Shown: piece by piece, positions 53,977 to 64,000 of the stretch
Position numbering within the stretch: position 1 is the first letter of the stretch
How the letters are laid out: the number at the start of each line of letters is the position of its first letter
NCBI RefSeq assembly: GCF_026427595.1
Contig: NZ_CP101527.1
Location: forward strand, 4,149,001 to 4,213,000
Direction: 5' to 3'
DNA: 64,000 nucleotides
Source of the DNA: Alkalimarinus sediminis
Lineage (GTDB): Bacteria > Pseudomonadota > Gammaproteobacteria > Pseudomonadales > Oleiphilaceae
The notes under the pieces: model-generated
The model's input: only the letters and a program-made list of their open reading frames with translations
What the model was told of the DNA's origin: nothing
The model's database searches: none
Translations under genes and position numbers: made by a program

Positions 53977-54750
53977 AAACCCCAGTTTTAGAGCCTTATC
54001 CATATAGCCATCATCAACCATCTCTCTAATGACCTTTGCGAGAGCATTACGCAGTGCTGGTGTATTGCATTTTGATTTATGTGAGAGAGTTAAATAAAGC
54101 CCTTCACTACTCACCGGCGGAGACAAAGGCATTATATTATCGGAAACTCCCATTTGAGACGCATAGAAAATACCTGGGTTTTTCTCATAAAGTACGTAGT
54201 CGACTCGCTTTAAGCTAAGCATACCAAATGCTTGCTTTAGGCTAGGAACATATTCAATGTTTAGTTGCTTCGATGAGAAATCATCAAATTCTTGACCGAA
54301 GCTATTGTGGATGACCGTCACACCTAACTTACCAACGAGATCTTGCTTTTCGCGATAGTTAAAACTTTTTTCTCTATGTTGCCAAACAACGCTATTTGTA
54401 CTCAAAAAAGGGGGATGAACATAATTCATCCATTGACTCCGGGGAGTGGTATAAAATGCGCCTGCAATCATATCTATACGCCCAGACTTAACTTTTTCTT
54501 GAGCTCTAGACCAAGCGCCTACATGTTTTAGGCTGATAGTCAGGTCTAGTCGAGCCCCTATTTCTGCAATAATGAAAGCGATCGCACCCTGTAGTTGGTT
54601 GTTATTGCCTTTTTCGTACCATAGGTAAGGTGGGTATTCGGAGTTTCCCGTCGCACTAAGCTCTCTGCATTCGCTTGCATTTATAGCTGGCGCCGAACTA
54701 AAAAAGATTAACGTAATTAAAAAAGTGCTTACGACACCACAACGAGCCAT
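53959..54750 (-). CDS. Solitary periplasmic solute-binding protein (SBP family 3-like)
   Basis: A 263-residue exported protein: signal peptide ending around SAPAINA (about residue 25), then an amino-acid-type binding fold: YPPYLWYEKGNNNQLQGAIAFIIAEIGARLDL, VKSGRIDMIAGAFYTTPRSQWMNYVHPPF, and LVGKLGVTVIHNSFGQEFDDF. No permease or ATPase gene is adjacent, so it may feed an orphan transporter or serve as a sensor-type binding protein. It converges with the usp gene. Confidence 0.85.
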   Translation of the reverse strand: MARCGVVSTFLITLIFFSSAPAINASECRELSATGNSEYPPYLWYEKGNNNQLQGAIAFIIAEIGARLDLTISLKHVGAWSRAQEKVKSGRIDMIAGAFYTTPRSQWMNYVHPPFLSTNSVVWQHREKSFNYREKQDLVGKLGVTVIHNSFGQEFDDFSSKQLNIEYVPSLKQAFGMLSLKRVDYVLYEKNPGIFYASQMGVSDNIMPLSPPVSSEGLYLTLSHKSKCNTPALRNALAKVIREMVDDGYMDKALKLGFELRQR

Positions 54751-55477
54751 TATCTAGTAACTCCAAAGCATTTGACTGATTCTTTGTTTTGACTTTTCTG
54801 ACCTGAAAACTTGAAAATTAGTGCTTACCTCCACAGAGGGTATCCATCTAAATATAGTTTAGATTGTCACTATTTCCATGCTCTACCTTATCAAAGTAGA
54901 GCCGTTCTCAAAGCATACGACTCATTGTCGCCGAACATATTGTAATTGCTATACGGTTCAACAATGAAAATTAACAAACATGCTTTCAATATCACACTAC
55001 GATATTTAAATACCAAAAGTATCTCTATGGACTATGGTGCAATGTGCTAATTACTGGGTTGTCTTGATTTGACTTGGTCATGAGGTGTTAGCTATGGAGA
55101 TTTTAGATATGGGGCAGTTAGCGGTCATTATTTACTGACGTGTAAGTTCAATCTACCAATCTAAAGTAAACAGCACTAAACGTCTGCTGCTCGCCTATTT
55201 GGGAATGACAGCGAGCATGAGACATAAGCAGCGTCAAAAGTATCACTGAGTACTCTTGTTAAGTTATTGATAGACTCTCAGAAACGCAAGTTTTAGGTCA
55301 ATGCCTAGCCCTTTACCTAAAGACCAAAATGGCTGCTGTCTTTAGCTCAAAAACCAGCATTGACTTAAAGTTCGTTATAGCTGTTTGCCCCTATCTAGAC
55401 CAAACATCTGAACTGCGGTTATACGGACTTTAACGATCTTCACTGTGATATAAGTTGCAGCCTTGGAGGCTGCCGGC
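54751..55477. other. Gene-free stretch bordering attTn7, probably decayed DNA
   Basis: About 730 bases without any convincing open frame. It contains a nested hairpin (55291-55373) and a short GCAGCC/GGCTGC palindrome (55457-55473), and ends at the inner side of the Tn7-like end. It may be the eroded interior of a Tn7-type element, but no transposition gene fragment is recognisable. Confidence 0.45.
55291..55373. other. Nested inverted repeats, possible structured RNA or repeat element
   Basis: Outer arms GTCAATGC (55297-55304) and GCATTGAC (55357-55364) enclose inner arms CTAAAGAC (55317-55324) and GTCTTTAG (55338-55345). The outer stem can be extended imperfectly outward (TTTTAG with CTTAAAG). 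The order outer-inner-inner-outer is that of one long hairpin with an internal loop. Confidence 0.5.
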
Positions 55478-55529
55478 GGAAAAGTTAACAACTATATTGT
55501 TTTATTAACATCTTTATTGTCCACCGACA
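55478..55529 (-). mobile_element. Right end of a Tn7-like transposon at attTn7 (remnant)
   Basis: Read on the minus strand from 55529, the sequence starts TGTCGGTGGACAATAAAG, which agrees with the Tn7 right terminus (TGTGGGCGGACAATAAAG, from memory) at 16 of 18 positions. Two direct repeats of the pattern ACAATA[A/T]AG[A/T]TGTTAA, 14 of 16 identical, start at 55520 and 55500, exactly 20 bp apart, like tandem TnsB-binding sites. The terminus lies 24 bp beyond the glmS stop codon, the characteristic Tn7 insertion distance and orientation (right end toward glmS). No tnsABCDE genes are in the window. Confidence 0.75.
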
Positions 55530-55590
55530 GCACATAGGTAAGTTAGTACTCACCTACTCCACAGTTACTGATTTTGCTAGATTTCTCGGT
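55530..55590 (-). other. attTn7 target: 3' end of glmS and adjoining bases
   Basis: The last codons of glmS ([10 protein letters not shown]) and the ~25 bases after the stop are the known recognition and insertion region of Tn7 TnsD. In this genome it appears to have been used, since a Tn7-like terminus starts at 55529. If so the 5-bp target duplicate next to the end would be GCACA (55530-55534). Confidence 0.7.
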
Positions 55591-57386
55591 TGATCTACAT
55601 CTGTTCCTTTGATTAAAGCAACATGATAACTCAGTAGCTGTAGCGGTACGGTATATAGAATTGGAGCTACGATCTTATCGCACTGAGGTACATCTAATAC
55701 CTTCATGGTCTCGTCGCTTTTAAAGTGTGCACCGCTATCTGCAAACACATACATCAAGCCACCCCGTGCTCTAACCTCTTCTACATTGGAATGTAGTTTT
55801 TCCAATAGTTCATTGTTAGGTGCGACTACGATAACCGGCATATCAGCATCAATAAGTGCCAATGGGCCATGTTTTAGCTCGCCTGCTGCATAGGCTTCGG
55901 CGTGGATGTAAGAGATCTCTTTAAGCTTCAGAGCCCCTTCCATAGCGATAGGGTACTGATCACCGCGACCTAAAAATAGGCTATGGTGCTTATCGGCAAA
56001 ATCTTCAGCAAGCGCTTTGATCTCATCATCCATATTGAGTGCTTGTTCAATTTTAGCAGGTAATGACAATAAAGCAGTGACGATATTGGCTTCGGTCTCT
56101 TCGTCCATACTATTGTATTTACCGATAGCCGCAACCAACAATAACAAGCCGGTTAACTGCACCGTAAACGCCTTGGTTGAAGCTACGCCAATCTCAGCCC
56201 CAGCGTTCATCATATACGCAAGGTCGGATTCACGAACCATAGACGAGCCAGGTACATTACATATCGTTAGACTGGATTTAAAACCAAGCTCTTTTGCTAG
56301 TCTTAATGCCGCTAATGTGTCAGCTGTTTCACCCGACTGAGAGATAGTTACCAGCAATGAGTTTGGATGAACCACAGGTTTGCGATAACGGAACTCGGAT
56401 GCTATTTCAACATTACATGAAATACCGGCAATATCTTCAAACCAGTATCGTGCGGTCATACCTGCGTTATAACTGGTACCGCAAGCGATAATCTGAACAT
56501 GTTTTATCTCTTTTAGAATATCTTCTGCGTTAGCACCAAAGGTTTCAGCTGAAATTTTACCTGCAGAAATTCGGTCTTTTAAGGTGTTTTTCAGGGCTAT
56601 TGGCTGTTCATAGATCTCTTTTAGCATGTAGTGCTTGAAAGGTCCTTTGTCACCCGCATCATGCGATATATCAGACTCTTTGATCTGTCGCTCTACCTGC
56701 TTGCCACTTTCATCATAGATTATCACGCCATGTCTGGTCAGTTCTGCAATATCGCCCTCTTCCAGAAATGCAAAGTTGCGAGTAACAGGTAGCAAGGCCA
56801 ATTGGTCGGAAGCAAGAAAGTTTTCACCAATCCCGTACCCTATAACCAGTGGACTTCCCGAACGAGCCGCAATTAAACGACCTGGGTCGGTTTTATCCAT
56901 CACAACAGCACCGTAAGCACCTTCTAACTGCTTAATAGTTGCCTGAAATGCCGCTAATAATGTGTCATGGCGCGTCAACTCAAAGTGAACGAGGTGAACG
57001 ATTACTTCGGTATCTGTATCTGATGTAAACTCATACCCTTGTTTTACTAGCATCTCACGCAATACATGGTGGTTTTCTATAATACCGTTATGAACCACAG
57101 CAATACGATCACCCGAAGTATGTGGGTGGGCGTTTAGTTCATTAGGCTCTCCATGTGTTGCCCATCGGGTATGTGCTATACCTGTACCACCTGCACAGGG
57201 CGTTTGCTCAAGCGCATCTGCCAATGATTGAACTTTACCGACTCGTCGTACACGATTGAAATCGCCATCTTTAGTTAACAGTGCGACTCCGGCAGAGTCA
57301 TAGCCTCGATATTCGAGCCTTTTAAGTCCTTCTACAAGAATTTCCGCTACATCCCTTTGTGCCACAGCACCTACGATTCCACACAT
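55554..57386 (-). CDS. glmS: Glutamine-fructose-6-phosphate aminotransferase (isomerising)
   Basis: A 610-residue enzyme making glucosamine-6-phosphate for peptidoglycan and LPS. It begins MCGIVGA with the catalytic Cys2 exposed after Met removal; the amidotransferase half (1-240) has [11 protein letters not shown] and HNGIIENH, and the isomerase half has two SIS domains ([51 protein letters not shown]) and ends [13 protein letters not shown]. Length and motifs are normal. It follows glmU on the same strand with a palindromic repeat in between. Confidence 0.98.
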   Translation of the reverse strand: MCGIVGAVAQRDVAEILVEGLKRLEYRGYDSAGVALLTKDGDFNRVRRVGKVQSLADALEQTPCAGGTGIAHTRWATHGEPNELNAHPHTSGDRIAVVHNGIIENHHVLREMLVKQGYEFTSDTDTEVIVHLVHFELTRHDTLLAAFQATIKQLEGAYGAVVMDKTDPGRLIAARSGSPLVIGYGIGENFLASDQLALLPVTRNFAFLEEGDIAELTRHGVIIYDESGKQVERQIKESDISHDAGDKGPFKHYMLKEIYEQPIALKNTLKDRISAGKISAETFGANAEDILKEIKHVQIIACGTSYNAGMTARYWFEDIAGISCNVEIASEFRYRKPVVHPNSLLVTISQSGETADTLAALRLAKELGFKSSLTICNVPGSSMVRESDLAYMMNAGAEIGVASTKAFTVQLTGLLLLVAAIGKYNSMDEETEANIVTALLSLPAKIEQALNMDDEIKALAEDFADKHHSLFLGRGDQYPIAMEGALKLKEISYIHAEAYAAGELKHGPLALIDADMPVIVVAPNNELLEKLHSNVEEVRARGGLMYVFADSGAHFKSDETMKVLDVPQCDKIVAPILYTVPLQLLSYHVALIKGTDVDQPRNLAKSVTVE

Positions 57387-57402
57387 TTTTTACTGTTCCT
57401 AA

Positions 57403-57495
57403 TATAGGGTGCGCTTGCGCACCATTTAATTCTATACACCAAATTATGAGCTTCGGTTAGCTCATACATGGTTTGGTGCGCTAGCGCACCCTATA
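57403..57495. repeat. Palindromic repeat, family B copy 3, between glmU and glmS
   Basis: Left arm TATAGGGTGCGCTTGCGCAC (from 57403) and right arm GGTGCGCTAGCGCACCCTAT (57475-57494) flank ~50 bp, which itself contains GAGCT/AGCTC. Same family as 14169-14260 and the copy in cobN. On the glmUS transcript it would form a large hairpin and could influence relative expression. Confidence 0.85.
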
Positions 57496-57505
57496 ACAAA
57501 TACGA

Positions 57506-58879
57506 TTATTTTTTAACTGGACGCTGCCAGTTATCCATGTTGCGTTGCTTGCCACGAGCAACCGCCAGTTGCTCAGCGTCGACTTCTTTAGTCACTGTCG
57601 ACCCCGCTCCAATGGTCGCTTTTTTGCCTATTTTTACAGGCGCAACCAATGAACTATTCGACCCAACAAAAACATCATCACCAATTTCTGTTGTGAACTT
57701 GTTTACACCATCATAATTGCAAGTAATCGTACCCGCACCAACGTTAACGTTGCTACCAAGCACTGCGTCACCTACGTAACTGAGGTGATTAATTTTACTG
57801 CCCTCACCCACAATGGCTTTCTTGGTTTCAACAAAATTGCCGACTTTAGTCTTGTTGGCAAGCTGCGTTCCTGGGCGTAGTCGAGCATAAGGACCAACAT
57901 TTGCACTTTCACCTACTACGCTATCTTCGACAATGGAGTTAGCGTGAATAGTGGTATTCGTTCCAATTTTAGCGTTTTTGATAATACAGTTCGGGCCTAT
58001 TACAACGCCTTCTGCTAACTCAACATTACCTTCAAAAACCACATTCACATCGATAAATACATCTTTACCTATAGTGACGTTTCCACGAACATCTAATCTA
58101 GCAGGGTCGATAACCGTGGCCCCTTCAGTCATCAACCTCTCTGCTTCTCTTGCTTGATACCAGCGCTCTAAAGTAGCTAATTGAACACGGTTATTGATAC
58201 CTTGAACTTCTTCTTCACAGGCTGGGTTGGCAACAGCGACTTCCATTTGATCGCCTACGGCCATCGCAATGATATCAGTAAGATAATATTCACCCTGGGC
58301 GTTCGAGTTGGATAGCTTTGGCAACCACTCTTTTAACTTAGATGCCGGGGCTGCCAGAATACCCGTATTAATTTCGCTAATTGCTAATTGCTGAGGGCTT
58401 GCGTCTTTTTGCTCTACAATCGCTTGAACAAAACCTGAAGCATCTCTTACGATACGTCCATAGCCGGAGGGGTCATCTAGGTTAACAGTCAGCAGAGCGA
58501 TACTTTTTTCACTTACATGGCTTAACAGCGCTGAAAGTGTTTCCGTATTGGTTAAAGGAACGTCACCATATAACACCAACACGTTTACATCATCAGGTAC
58601 ATTGGGCAACGCTTGTGCGACCGCATGTCCGGTACCTAGCTGCTGCTCTTGTTTAGACCAATGGATAGTATTGGAGGTGGTTATACCTTCAAACGATTGC
58701 TGAACTAACTCTGCGCCATGACCTATAACTATGTGAGTGCCTTCTGCACCTAGCTTATCTGCATTTTCAACTACATGATGCAATAATGATTTACCAGCAA
58801 GCGGGTGCAATACTTTTGGAAGGTTTGACTTCATGCGCGAGCCTTGTCCGGCTGCAAGAATAACTACATGAACACTCAT
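57506..58879 (-). CDS. glmU: Bifunctional GlcNAc-1-phosphate uridyltransferase / glucosamine-1-phosphate acetyltransferase
   Basis: A 457-residue enzyme for the last two steps to UDP-GlcNAc. The N-terminal pyrophosphorylase domain has [33 protein letters not shown] and [12 protein letters not shown]; the C-terminal left-handed beta-helix (from about residue 250) has hexapeptide repeats and the acetyltransferase core ([43 protein letters not shown]). Length is typical. It lies between atpC and glmS as in many gammaproteobacteria. Confidence 0.98.
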   Translation of the reverse strand: MSVHVVILAAGQGSRMKSNLPKVLHPLAGKSLLHHVVENADKLGAEGTHIVIGHGAELVQQSFEGITTSNTIHWSKQEQQLGTGHAVAQALPNVPDDVNVLVLYGDVPLTNTETLSALLSHVSEKSIALLTVNLDDPSGYGRIVRDASGFVQAIVEQKDASPQQLAISEINTGILAAPASKLKEWLPKLSNSNAQGEYYLTDIIAMAVGDQMEVAVANPACEEEVQGINNRVQLATLERWYQAREAERLMTEGATVIDPARLDVRGNVTIGKDVFIDVNVVFEGNVELAEGVVIGPNCIIKNAKIGTNTTIHANSIVEDSVVGESANVGPYARLRPGTQLANKTKVGNFVETKKAIVGEGSKINHLSYVGDAVLGSNVNVGAGTITCNYDGVNKFTTEIGDDVFVGSNSSLVAPVKIGKKATIGAGSTVTKEVDAEQLAVARGKQRNMDNWQRPVKK

Positions 58880-59058
58880 TAAGGCGTTTCCTTACTGTGT
58901 TAATTGACGGCTAAATTTTTATAAAGACATTATACGTTATAGCAGAGAAATAATCGTACCTTAGTATTTAATATATAGCTTCTTTAGAGGGAATCAGGTG
59001 GGATTTTTGTTAAAGGTTGTTAAATCAATCTGTTATTAAGTTTTTATCGGTTTTAAAC

Positions 59059-59090
59059 CAAAAAAGGGCAGCTATAAAGCCACCCTTTTC
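59059..59090 (-). terminator. Rho-independent terminator of the atp operon
   Basis: On the minus strand AAGGGTGGCT pairs with AGCTGCCCTT (two G-U pairs) over a TTAT loop and is followed by TTTTTT. It lies ~45 bases after the atpC stop codon. Confidence 0.85.
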
Positions 59091-59135
59091 TGAGATAAAT
59101 TACTGCTTAACAGCTGTGTACTAAGTACACTGCTA

Positions 59136-59558
59136 TTAACGTAATTTGCTACGCAATTGCTGAATGGTACGGAGTCTAGCTGCTGCTTCTGCAAGCTGAG
59201 CGGCTGCTTTCGAGTAATCGAAATCGCCACTTTGATTAGCGAGTGCTTTTTCAGCATCTTGCTTCGCTTCAAGAGCTGCTGCTTCATCCATATCAGCCGC
59301 ACGTTGCGCACTGTCAGACAGTATAGTCACGACATTTGGCTGAACTTCCAGATACCCTCCGGATACATAGAAGACTTCTTCTTCGCCGCCTTGCTTAATC
59401 ACTCGGATCGGGCCAGGCTTTAAAGCAGAAAGAAGAGGTGCGTGACCAGGCGCTACACCTAAATCACCTTCTAGACCTGCAGCGATAACCATCTCTACAC
59501 GACCAGAAAAAATCTCTTCTTCAGCACTTACAATATCGCAATGCACGGAAATACCCAT
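59136..59558 (-). CDS. atpC: ATP synthase F1 epsilon subunit
   Basis: A 140-residue central-stalk subunit: N-terminal beta-sandwich ([68 protein letters not shown]) and two C-terminal helices that regulate ATP hydrolysis. Last gene of the atp operon. Confidence 0.98.
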   Translation of the reverse strand: MGISVHCDIVSAEEEIFSGRVEMVIAAGLEGDLGVAPGHAPLLSALKPGPIRVIKQGGEEEVFYVSGGYLEVQPNVVTILSDSAQRAADMDEAAALEAKQDAEKALANQSGDFDYSKAAAQLAEAAARLRTIQQLRSKLR

Positions 59559-59628
59559 ATGCTATGCCTCTACTCTTATCCTCTTTATCCCTTACCCGTT
59601 ATTCATTACAGATAAGGGATAAGGACAA

Positions 59629-61026
<1,398 letters not shown>

Positions 61027-61045
61027 CTAAATTCTGTACTGCCAC

Positions 61046-61906
61046 TTATACTGCTGCTGCACCGCTAACAATCTCAGAAAGTTCCTGAGTAATCGCTGCT
61101 TGGCGTGCCTTGTTATACACTAGCTGCAGTTCGTTTATCATGTCACCTGCGTTATCAGTTGCGCTCTTCATCGCGATCATACGAGCGGCTTGCTCACATG
61201 CTGCGTTTTCAACCACACCCTGATACACCTGAGATTCTATAAAGCGAGTTAGAAGGCCATCCAATAACTGTTTGGCATCTGGCTCGTATAAGTAATCCCA
61301 GTGGTGCTTGAACTCATTTTCCTCTGCAGCTTGCAAAGGCAGAAGCTGAGATACAGTTGGCTCTTGTGTCATGGTGTTAACAAAACGGTTGTGAACGACG
61401 TATAAACGATCGATTCTACCTTCATCGTATGAGTCTAACATCACTTTAACCGAACCAATCAAATCTGCTGCTGATGGTTGGTCACCTAAGTGAGATAGAG
61501 CCGCTACAACGTTTCCGCCATAGCTTTTAAACAATGAAACCGCTTTTTGACCAATGGCACAGACGTCTATTTCGACACCCTTGTCATTCCACTCTTTCAT
61601 GTCTGCTACGGTTTTTTTGAACATGTTACTGTTCAAACCACCACAGAGACCACGATCGGTTGAAACAACAATATAACCAACACGCTTAACTTCGCGCTCT
61701 TGCAGATACAAGTGGTTGTATTCTGGGTTCGCATTCGCAAGGTGTCCGATTACGCCACGAATTCTATCTGCGTAAGGACGACCTAGACTCATACGTTCCT
61801 GAGCTTTACGCATTTTACTAGCAGCAACCATTTGCATAGCGCTGGTAATCTTTTGCGTGCTCTGAATACTTGTAATCTGATTGCGTATTTCTTTTCCGAC
61901 GGCCAT
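61046..61906 (-). CDS. atpG: ATP synthase F1 gamma subunit
   Basis: A 286-residue rotor shaft subunit: N-terminal helix [50 protein letters not shown], and the C-terminal helix [41 protein letters not shown]. Standard length and position between atpA and atpD. Confidence 0.99.
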   Translation of the reverse strand: MAVGKEIRNQITSIQSTQKITSAMQMVAASKMRKAQERMSLGRPYADRIRGVIGHLANANPEYNHLYLQEREVKRVGYIVVSTDRGLCGGLNSNMFKKTVADMKEWNDKGVEIDVCAIGQKAVSLFKSYGGNVVAALSHLGDQPSAADLIGSVKVMLDSYDEGRIDRLYVVHNRFVNTMTQEPTVSQLLPLQAAEENEFKHHWDYLYEPDAKQLLDGLLTRFIESQVYQGVVENAACEQAARMIAMKSATDNAGDMINELQLVYNKARQAAITQELSEIVSGAAAV

Positions 61907-61978
61907 ATATTTACCCTAATGGATTGACGATGCCTGCTATCATGCTTATTTACTAAACTAACAACAGGCTATTCGCAA

Positions 61979-63523
61979 TTACCAAGTCTGAGTAGCTTTA
62001 AATTTCTCAATGGCAGCTTTAAGAGCATCAGCGATTTCATTGTTGTAATCGCCTTTCTCATTGATCTTAGCCAACAAGTCCGCTTGTTCAGCGTTCATGT
62101 AAGAGATCAAAGAAGCCTCAAAATCTACCACTTTCTTCACTTCTACATCATCAAGGAAGCCTTCGTTCGCAGCATAAAGAGATACCGCCATTTCAGCGAC
62201 ACTCATTGGGCTATACTGCTTCTGCTTCATAAGCTCTGTTACACGCTGACCGTGCTCCAACTGCTTACGAGTAGCTTCATCAAGGTCAGAAGCGAACTGA
62301 GCAAAAGCTGCCAATTCACGGTACTGAGCCAATGCCAGACGAATACCACCACCTAATTTCTTGATGACTTTAGTCTGTGCGGCACCACCTACACGAGAAA
62401 CCGAGATACCTGCGTTCATCGACGGGCGAATACCCGCGTTAAACAAGCTCGATTCAAGGAAGATCTGACCATCGGTAATCGAGATTACGTTTGTGGGTAC
62501 GAATGCAGATACGTCACCAGCCTGAGTCTCGATAATTGGAAGTGCAGTCAAAGAACCTGTTTTGCCTTTAACTTCACCGTTGGTGAACTTCTCTACGTAG
62601 TCAGCGTTTACGCGTGATGCACGCTCTAGCAAACGTGAGTGCAAGTAGAAAACGTCACCTGGATATGCTTCACGACCTGGTGGACGACGTAACAATAGAG
62701 AGATTTGACGGTATGCCCAAGCTTGCTTAGTCAAGTCATCAAATACGATCAATGCGTCTTCACCACGATCACGGAAGTATTCACCCATTGTACAACCAGC
62801 ATATGGAGCCAAGAACTGCATTGCTGCAGGATCTGACGCGCCAGCGGCAACAACGATAGTGTGGTCCATTGCACCGTGCTCTTCGAGCTTACGTACAACA
62901 GCAGCGATAGAAGATTGCTTCTGACCAATCGCTACATAAACACACTTAATGCCGGTGTCTTTCTGGTTAATGATGGCGTCGATTGCAATAGCAGTCTTAC
63001 CAATCTGACGGTCACCGATGATCAACTCACGCTGACCACGACCGATTGGAACCATTGAGTCGATCGCTTTAAGACCGATCTGAACTGGCTCATCAACAGA
63101 TTGACGTTCGATTACACCTGGTGCAACTTTTTCAATTGCATCAGTAAGGTTTGTATCGATAGGACCTTTGCCATCGATAGGATTACCTAGTGTATCTACA
63201 ACGCGACCCAGAAGACCTTCACCAACAGGTACTTCAAGAATACGGCCAGTACATTTGGCTTTTTGACCTTCGGCCAAGCCATTGTAATCACCTAATACTA
63301 CGACACCTACAGAATCACGCTCTAAGTTAAGCGCCATACCGTAAACACCGTTTTCAAATTCAACCATCTCACCGTACATTACGTCGGCAAGACCATGGAC
63401 TAGAACGATACCATCAGAAACACTAACGATGGTGCCCTCATTACGGGCTTCAGAAGTAACATCGAGCTTCTCAATGCGCTTCTTGATGATTTCGCTAATC
63501 TCAGCAGGATTTAATTGCTGCAT
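61979..63523 (-). CDS. atpA: ATP synthase F1 alpha subunit
   Basis: A 514-residue subunit of the F1 hexamer: Walker [25 protein letters not shown], the [46 protein letters not shown] signature, and the C-terminal helical domain. Standard length. Confidence 0.99.
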   Translation of the reverse strand: MQQLNPAEISEIIKKRIEKLDVTSEARNEGTIVSVSDGIVLVHGLADVMYGEMVEFENGVYGMALNLERDSVGVVVLGDYNGLAEGQKAKCTGRILEVPVGEGLLGRVVDTLGNPIDGKGPIDTNLTDAIEKVAPGVIERQSVDEPVQIGLKAIDSMVPIGRGQRELIIGDRQIGKTAIAIDAIINQKDTGIKCVYVAIGQKQSSIAAVVRKLEEHGAMDHTIVVAAGASDPAAMQFLAPYAGCTMGEYFRDRGEDALIVFDDLTKQAWAYRQISLLLRRPPGREAYPGDVFYLHSRLLERASRVNADYVEKFTNGEVKGKTGSLTALPIIETQAGDVSAFVPTNVISITDGQIFLESSLFNAGIRPSMNAGISVSRVGGAAQTKVIKKLGGGIRLALAQYRELAAFAQFASDLDEATRKQLEHGQRVTELMKQKQYSPMSVAEMAVSLYAANEGFLDDVEVKKVVDFEASLISYMNAEQADLLAKINEKGDYNNEIADALKAAIEKFKATQTW

Positions 63524-63594
63524 GCAAATGTCCTCAAAAAAGAGTCCTTAAACCTAAGTGTATAACTTAGGCTTTTAAACCTAAGTAGTAGCGC

Positions 63595-64000
63595 CTAGGA
63601 ATTAATTGCCTCGGCCAATTTCGCAAGTTTTCCACGAACAGAACCGTCGATAACCAGATCTTCAGCTCTCATAATCACACCACCCAATAACTCTGAGTTG
63701 GTGGTTGAGCTGATATTAACTTTACGATCTAGTTTTTTAGTTAATGCTTGTGCCAGTTGCTCTTGCTGCTCTGCACTCAATTCGAATGCACTTTCAACTT
63801 CAACGTCAACAGAACGTTCCTGTTGAGCTTTGAAAAGTTCAAATAAGGCAGCAATTTCTGGTAGCAGTGTCAGTCGCTTGTTATCAGCAAGAACTGAAAT
63901 AAAGTTCTTACCTTCTTCTGACAATTTGCCATCACAAACATTTATAAACGTCTCAGCCTTCTTTTCACTAGTGAGTGAAGGGTGGTCCAACACGTTCTTC
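63595..64000 (-). CDS. atpH: ATP synthase F1 delta subunit (C-terminal part; 5' end beyond the window)
   Basis: The last ~135 of about 178 residues of the stator subunit are present: FINVCDGKLSEEGKNFISVLADNKRLTLLPEIAALFELFKAQ and the C-terminal KLDRKVNISSTTNSELLGGVIMRAEDLVIDGSVRGKLAKLAEAI. The reading frame is open to the right edge (K-N-V-L-D-H), so an internal GTG at 63993 should not be taken as the start. Confidence 0.97.
   Translation of the reverse strand, partial: KNVLDHPSLTSEKKAETFINVCDGKLSEEGKNFISVLADNKRLTLLPEIAALFELFKAQQERSVDVEVESAFELSAEQQEQLAQALTKKLDRKVNISSTTNSELLGGVIMRAEDLVIDGSVRGKLAKLAEAINS

Noticed and set aside
54926-54960. TGTCGCCGAACATATTG as a possible left end of the Tn7-like element
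   Set aside because: Only 6 of the 8 terminal bases match, no tandem TnsB-like repeats follow, and the preceding 5 bases (CTCAT) do not match GCACA beside the right end.
63595-63993. Taking atpH as a complete 132-residue protein
   Set aside because: The frame is open to the window edge and delta subunits are ~178 residues, so the GTG at 63993 is internal.

Overview
The window is chromosomal DNA of a gammaproteobacterium, probably a marine or aquatic heterotroph. The main clues are the gammaproteobacterial gene order atpHAGDC-glmU-glmS, a PEP-CTERM surface protein, an SO2930-type dihaem cytochrome with its beta-helix partner, and a yjfI-pspA-yqiJ-flotillin cluster. I could not fix the genus from sequence alone. 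Average composition is in the mid-40s percent G+C by eye. I saw no rRNA, tRNA or CRISPR array.

Left part (1-24.7 kb), mostly minus strand. A LysM protein and its translationally coupled partner, possibly type VI secretion related, come first, then a lone plus-strand amidohydrolase. Next is a small hipB-hipA-PLD nuclease unit with two TGATG-N8-CATCA operators. A large envelope-stress unit follows, transcribed right to left: yjfI-like regulator (three ATTACATGTAAT palindromes at its promoter), PspA, YqiJ-like NfeD-type protein, flotillin, a 1806-residue AAA+ ATPase and a coupled rhomboid protease. Then come a PEP-CTERM protein, a methyltransferase, a dihaem cytochrome plus beta-helix lipoprotein pair with an AraC regulator, and a diguanylate cyclase.

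Middle (24.8-46.7 kb), plus strand. This is a cobalamin regulon opened by a B12 riboswitch: cbtB, cbtA, a fused ChlI/ChlD-type chelatase subunit, cobO and cobB, then a second cobB on the opposite strand. It continues with a NiCoT-type cobalt transporter, cbiD, cbiJ, cbiX, cbiC, cbiET, cbiL, cbiG, cbiH, cbiF, cobW and cobN. The gene set is a hybrid: the early cobalt chelatase CbiX and CbiD/CbiG of the anaerobic route sit beside CobN plus the ChlI/D-type protein. A low-G+C RhuM-Fic gene is wedged between cbiL and cbiG with overlapping reading frames on both sides. Several palindromic repeat families punctuate the region, and one copy lies inside the cobN reading frame.

Right part (46.7-64 kb). 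It holds a small lipoprotein, the transglycosylase mltF, an acyl-lipid desaturase, two small membrane proteins, a SulP transporter with a universal stress protein, and a solitary periplasmic binding protein. An 800-bp gene-free stretch ends 24 bp after the glmS stop codon in what looks like the right end of a Tn7-like transposon: terminal TGT and two 16-nt direct repeats spaced 20 bp. No transposition genes are present, so it reads as a remnant at attTn7. glmS, glmU and the ATP synthase genes atpC, atpD, atpG, atpA and part of atpH close the window on the minus strand.
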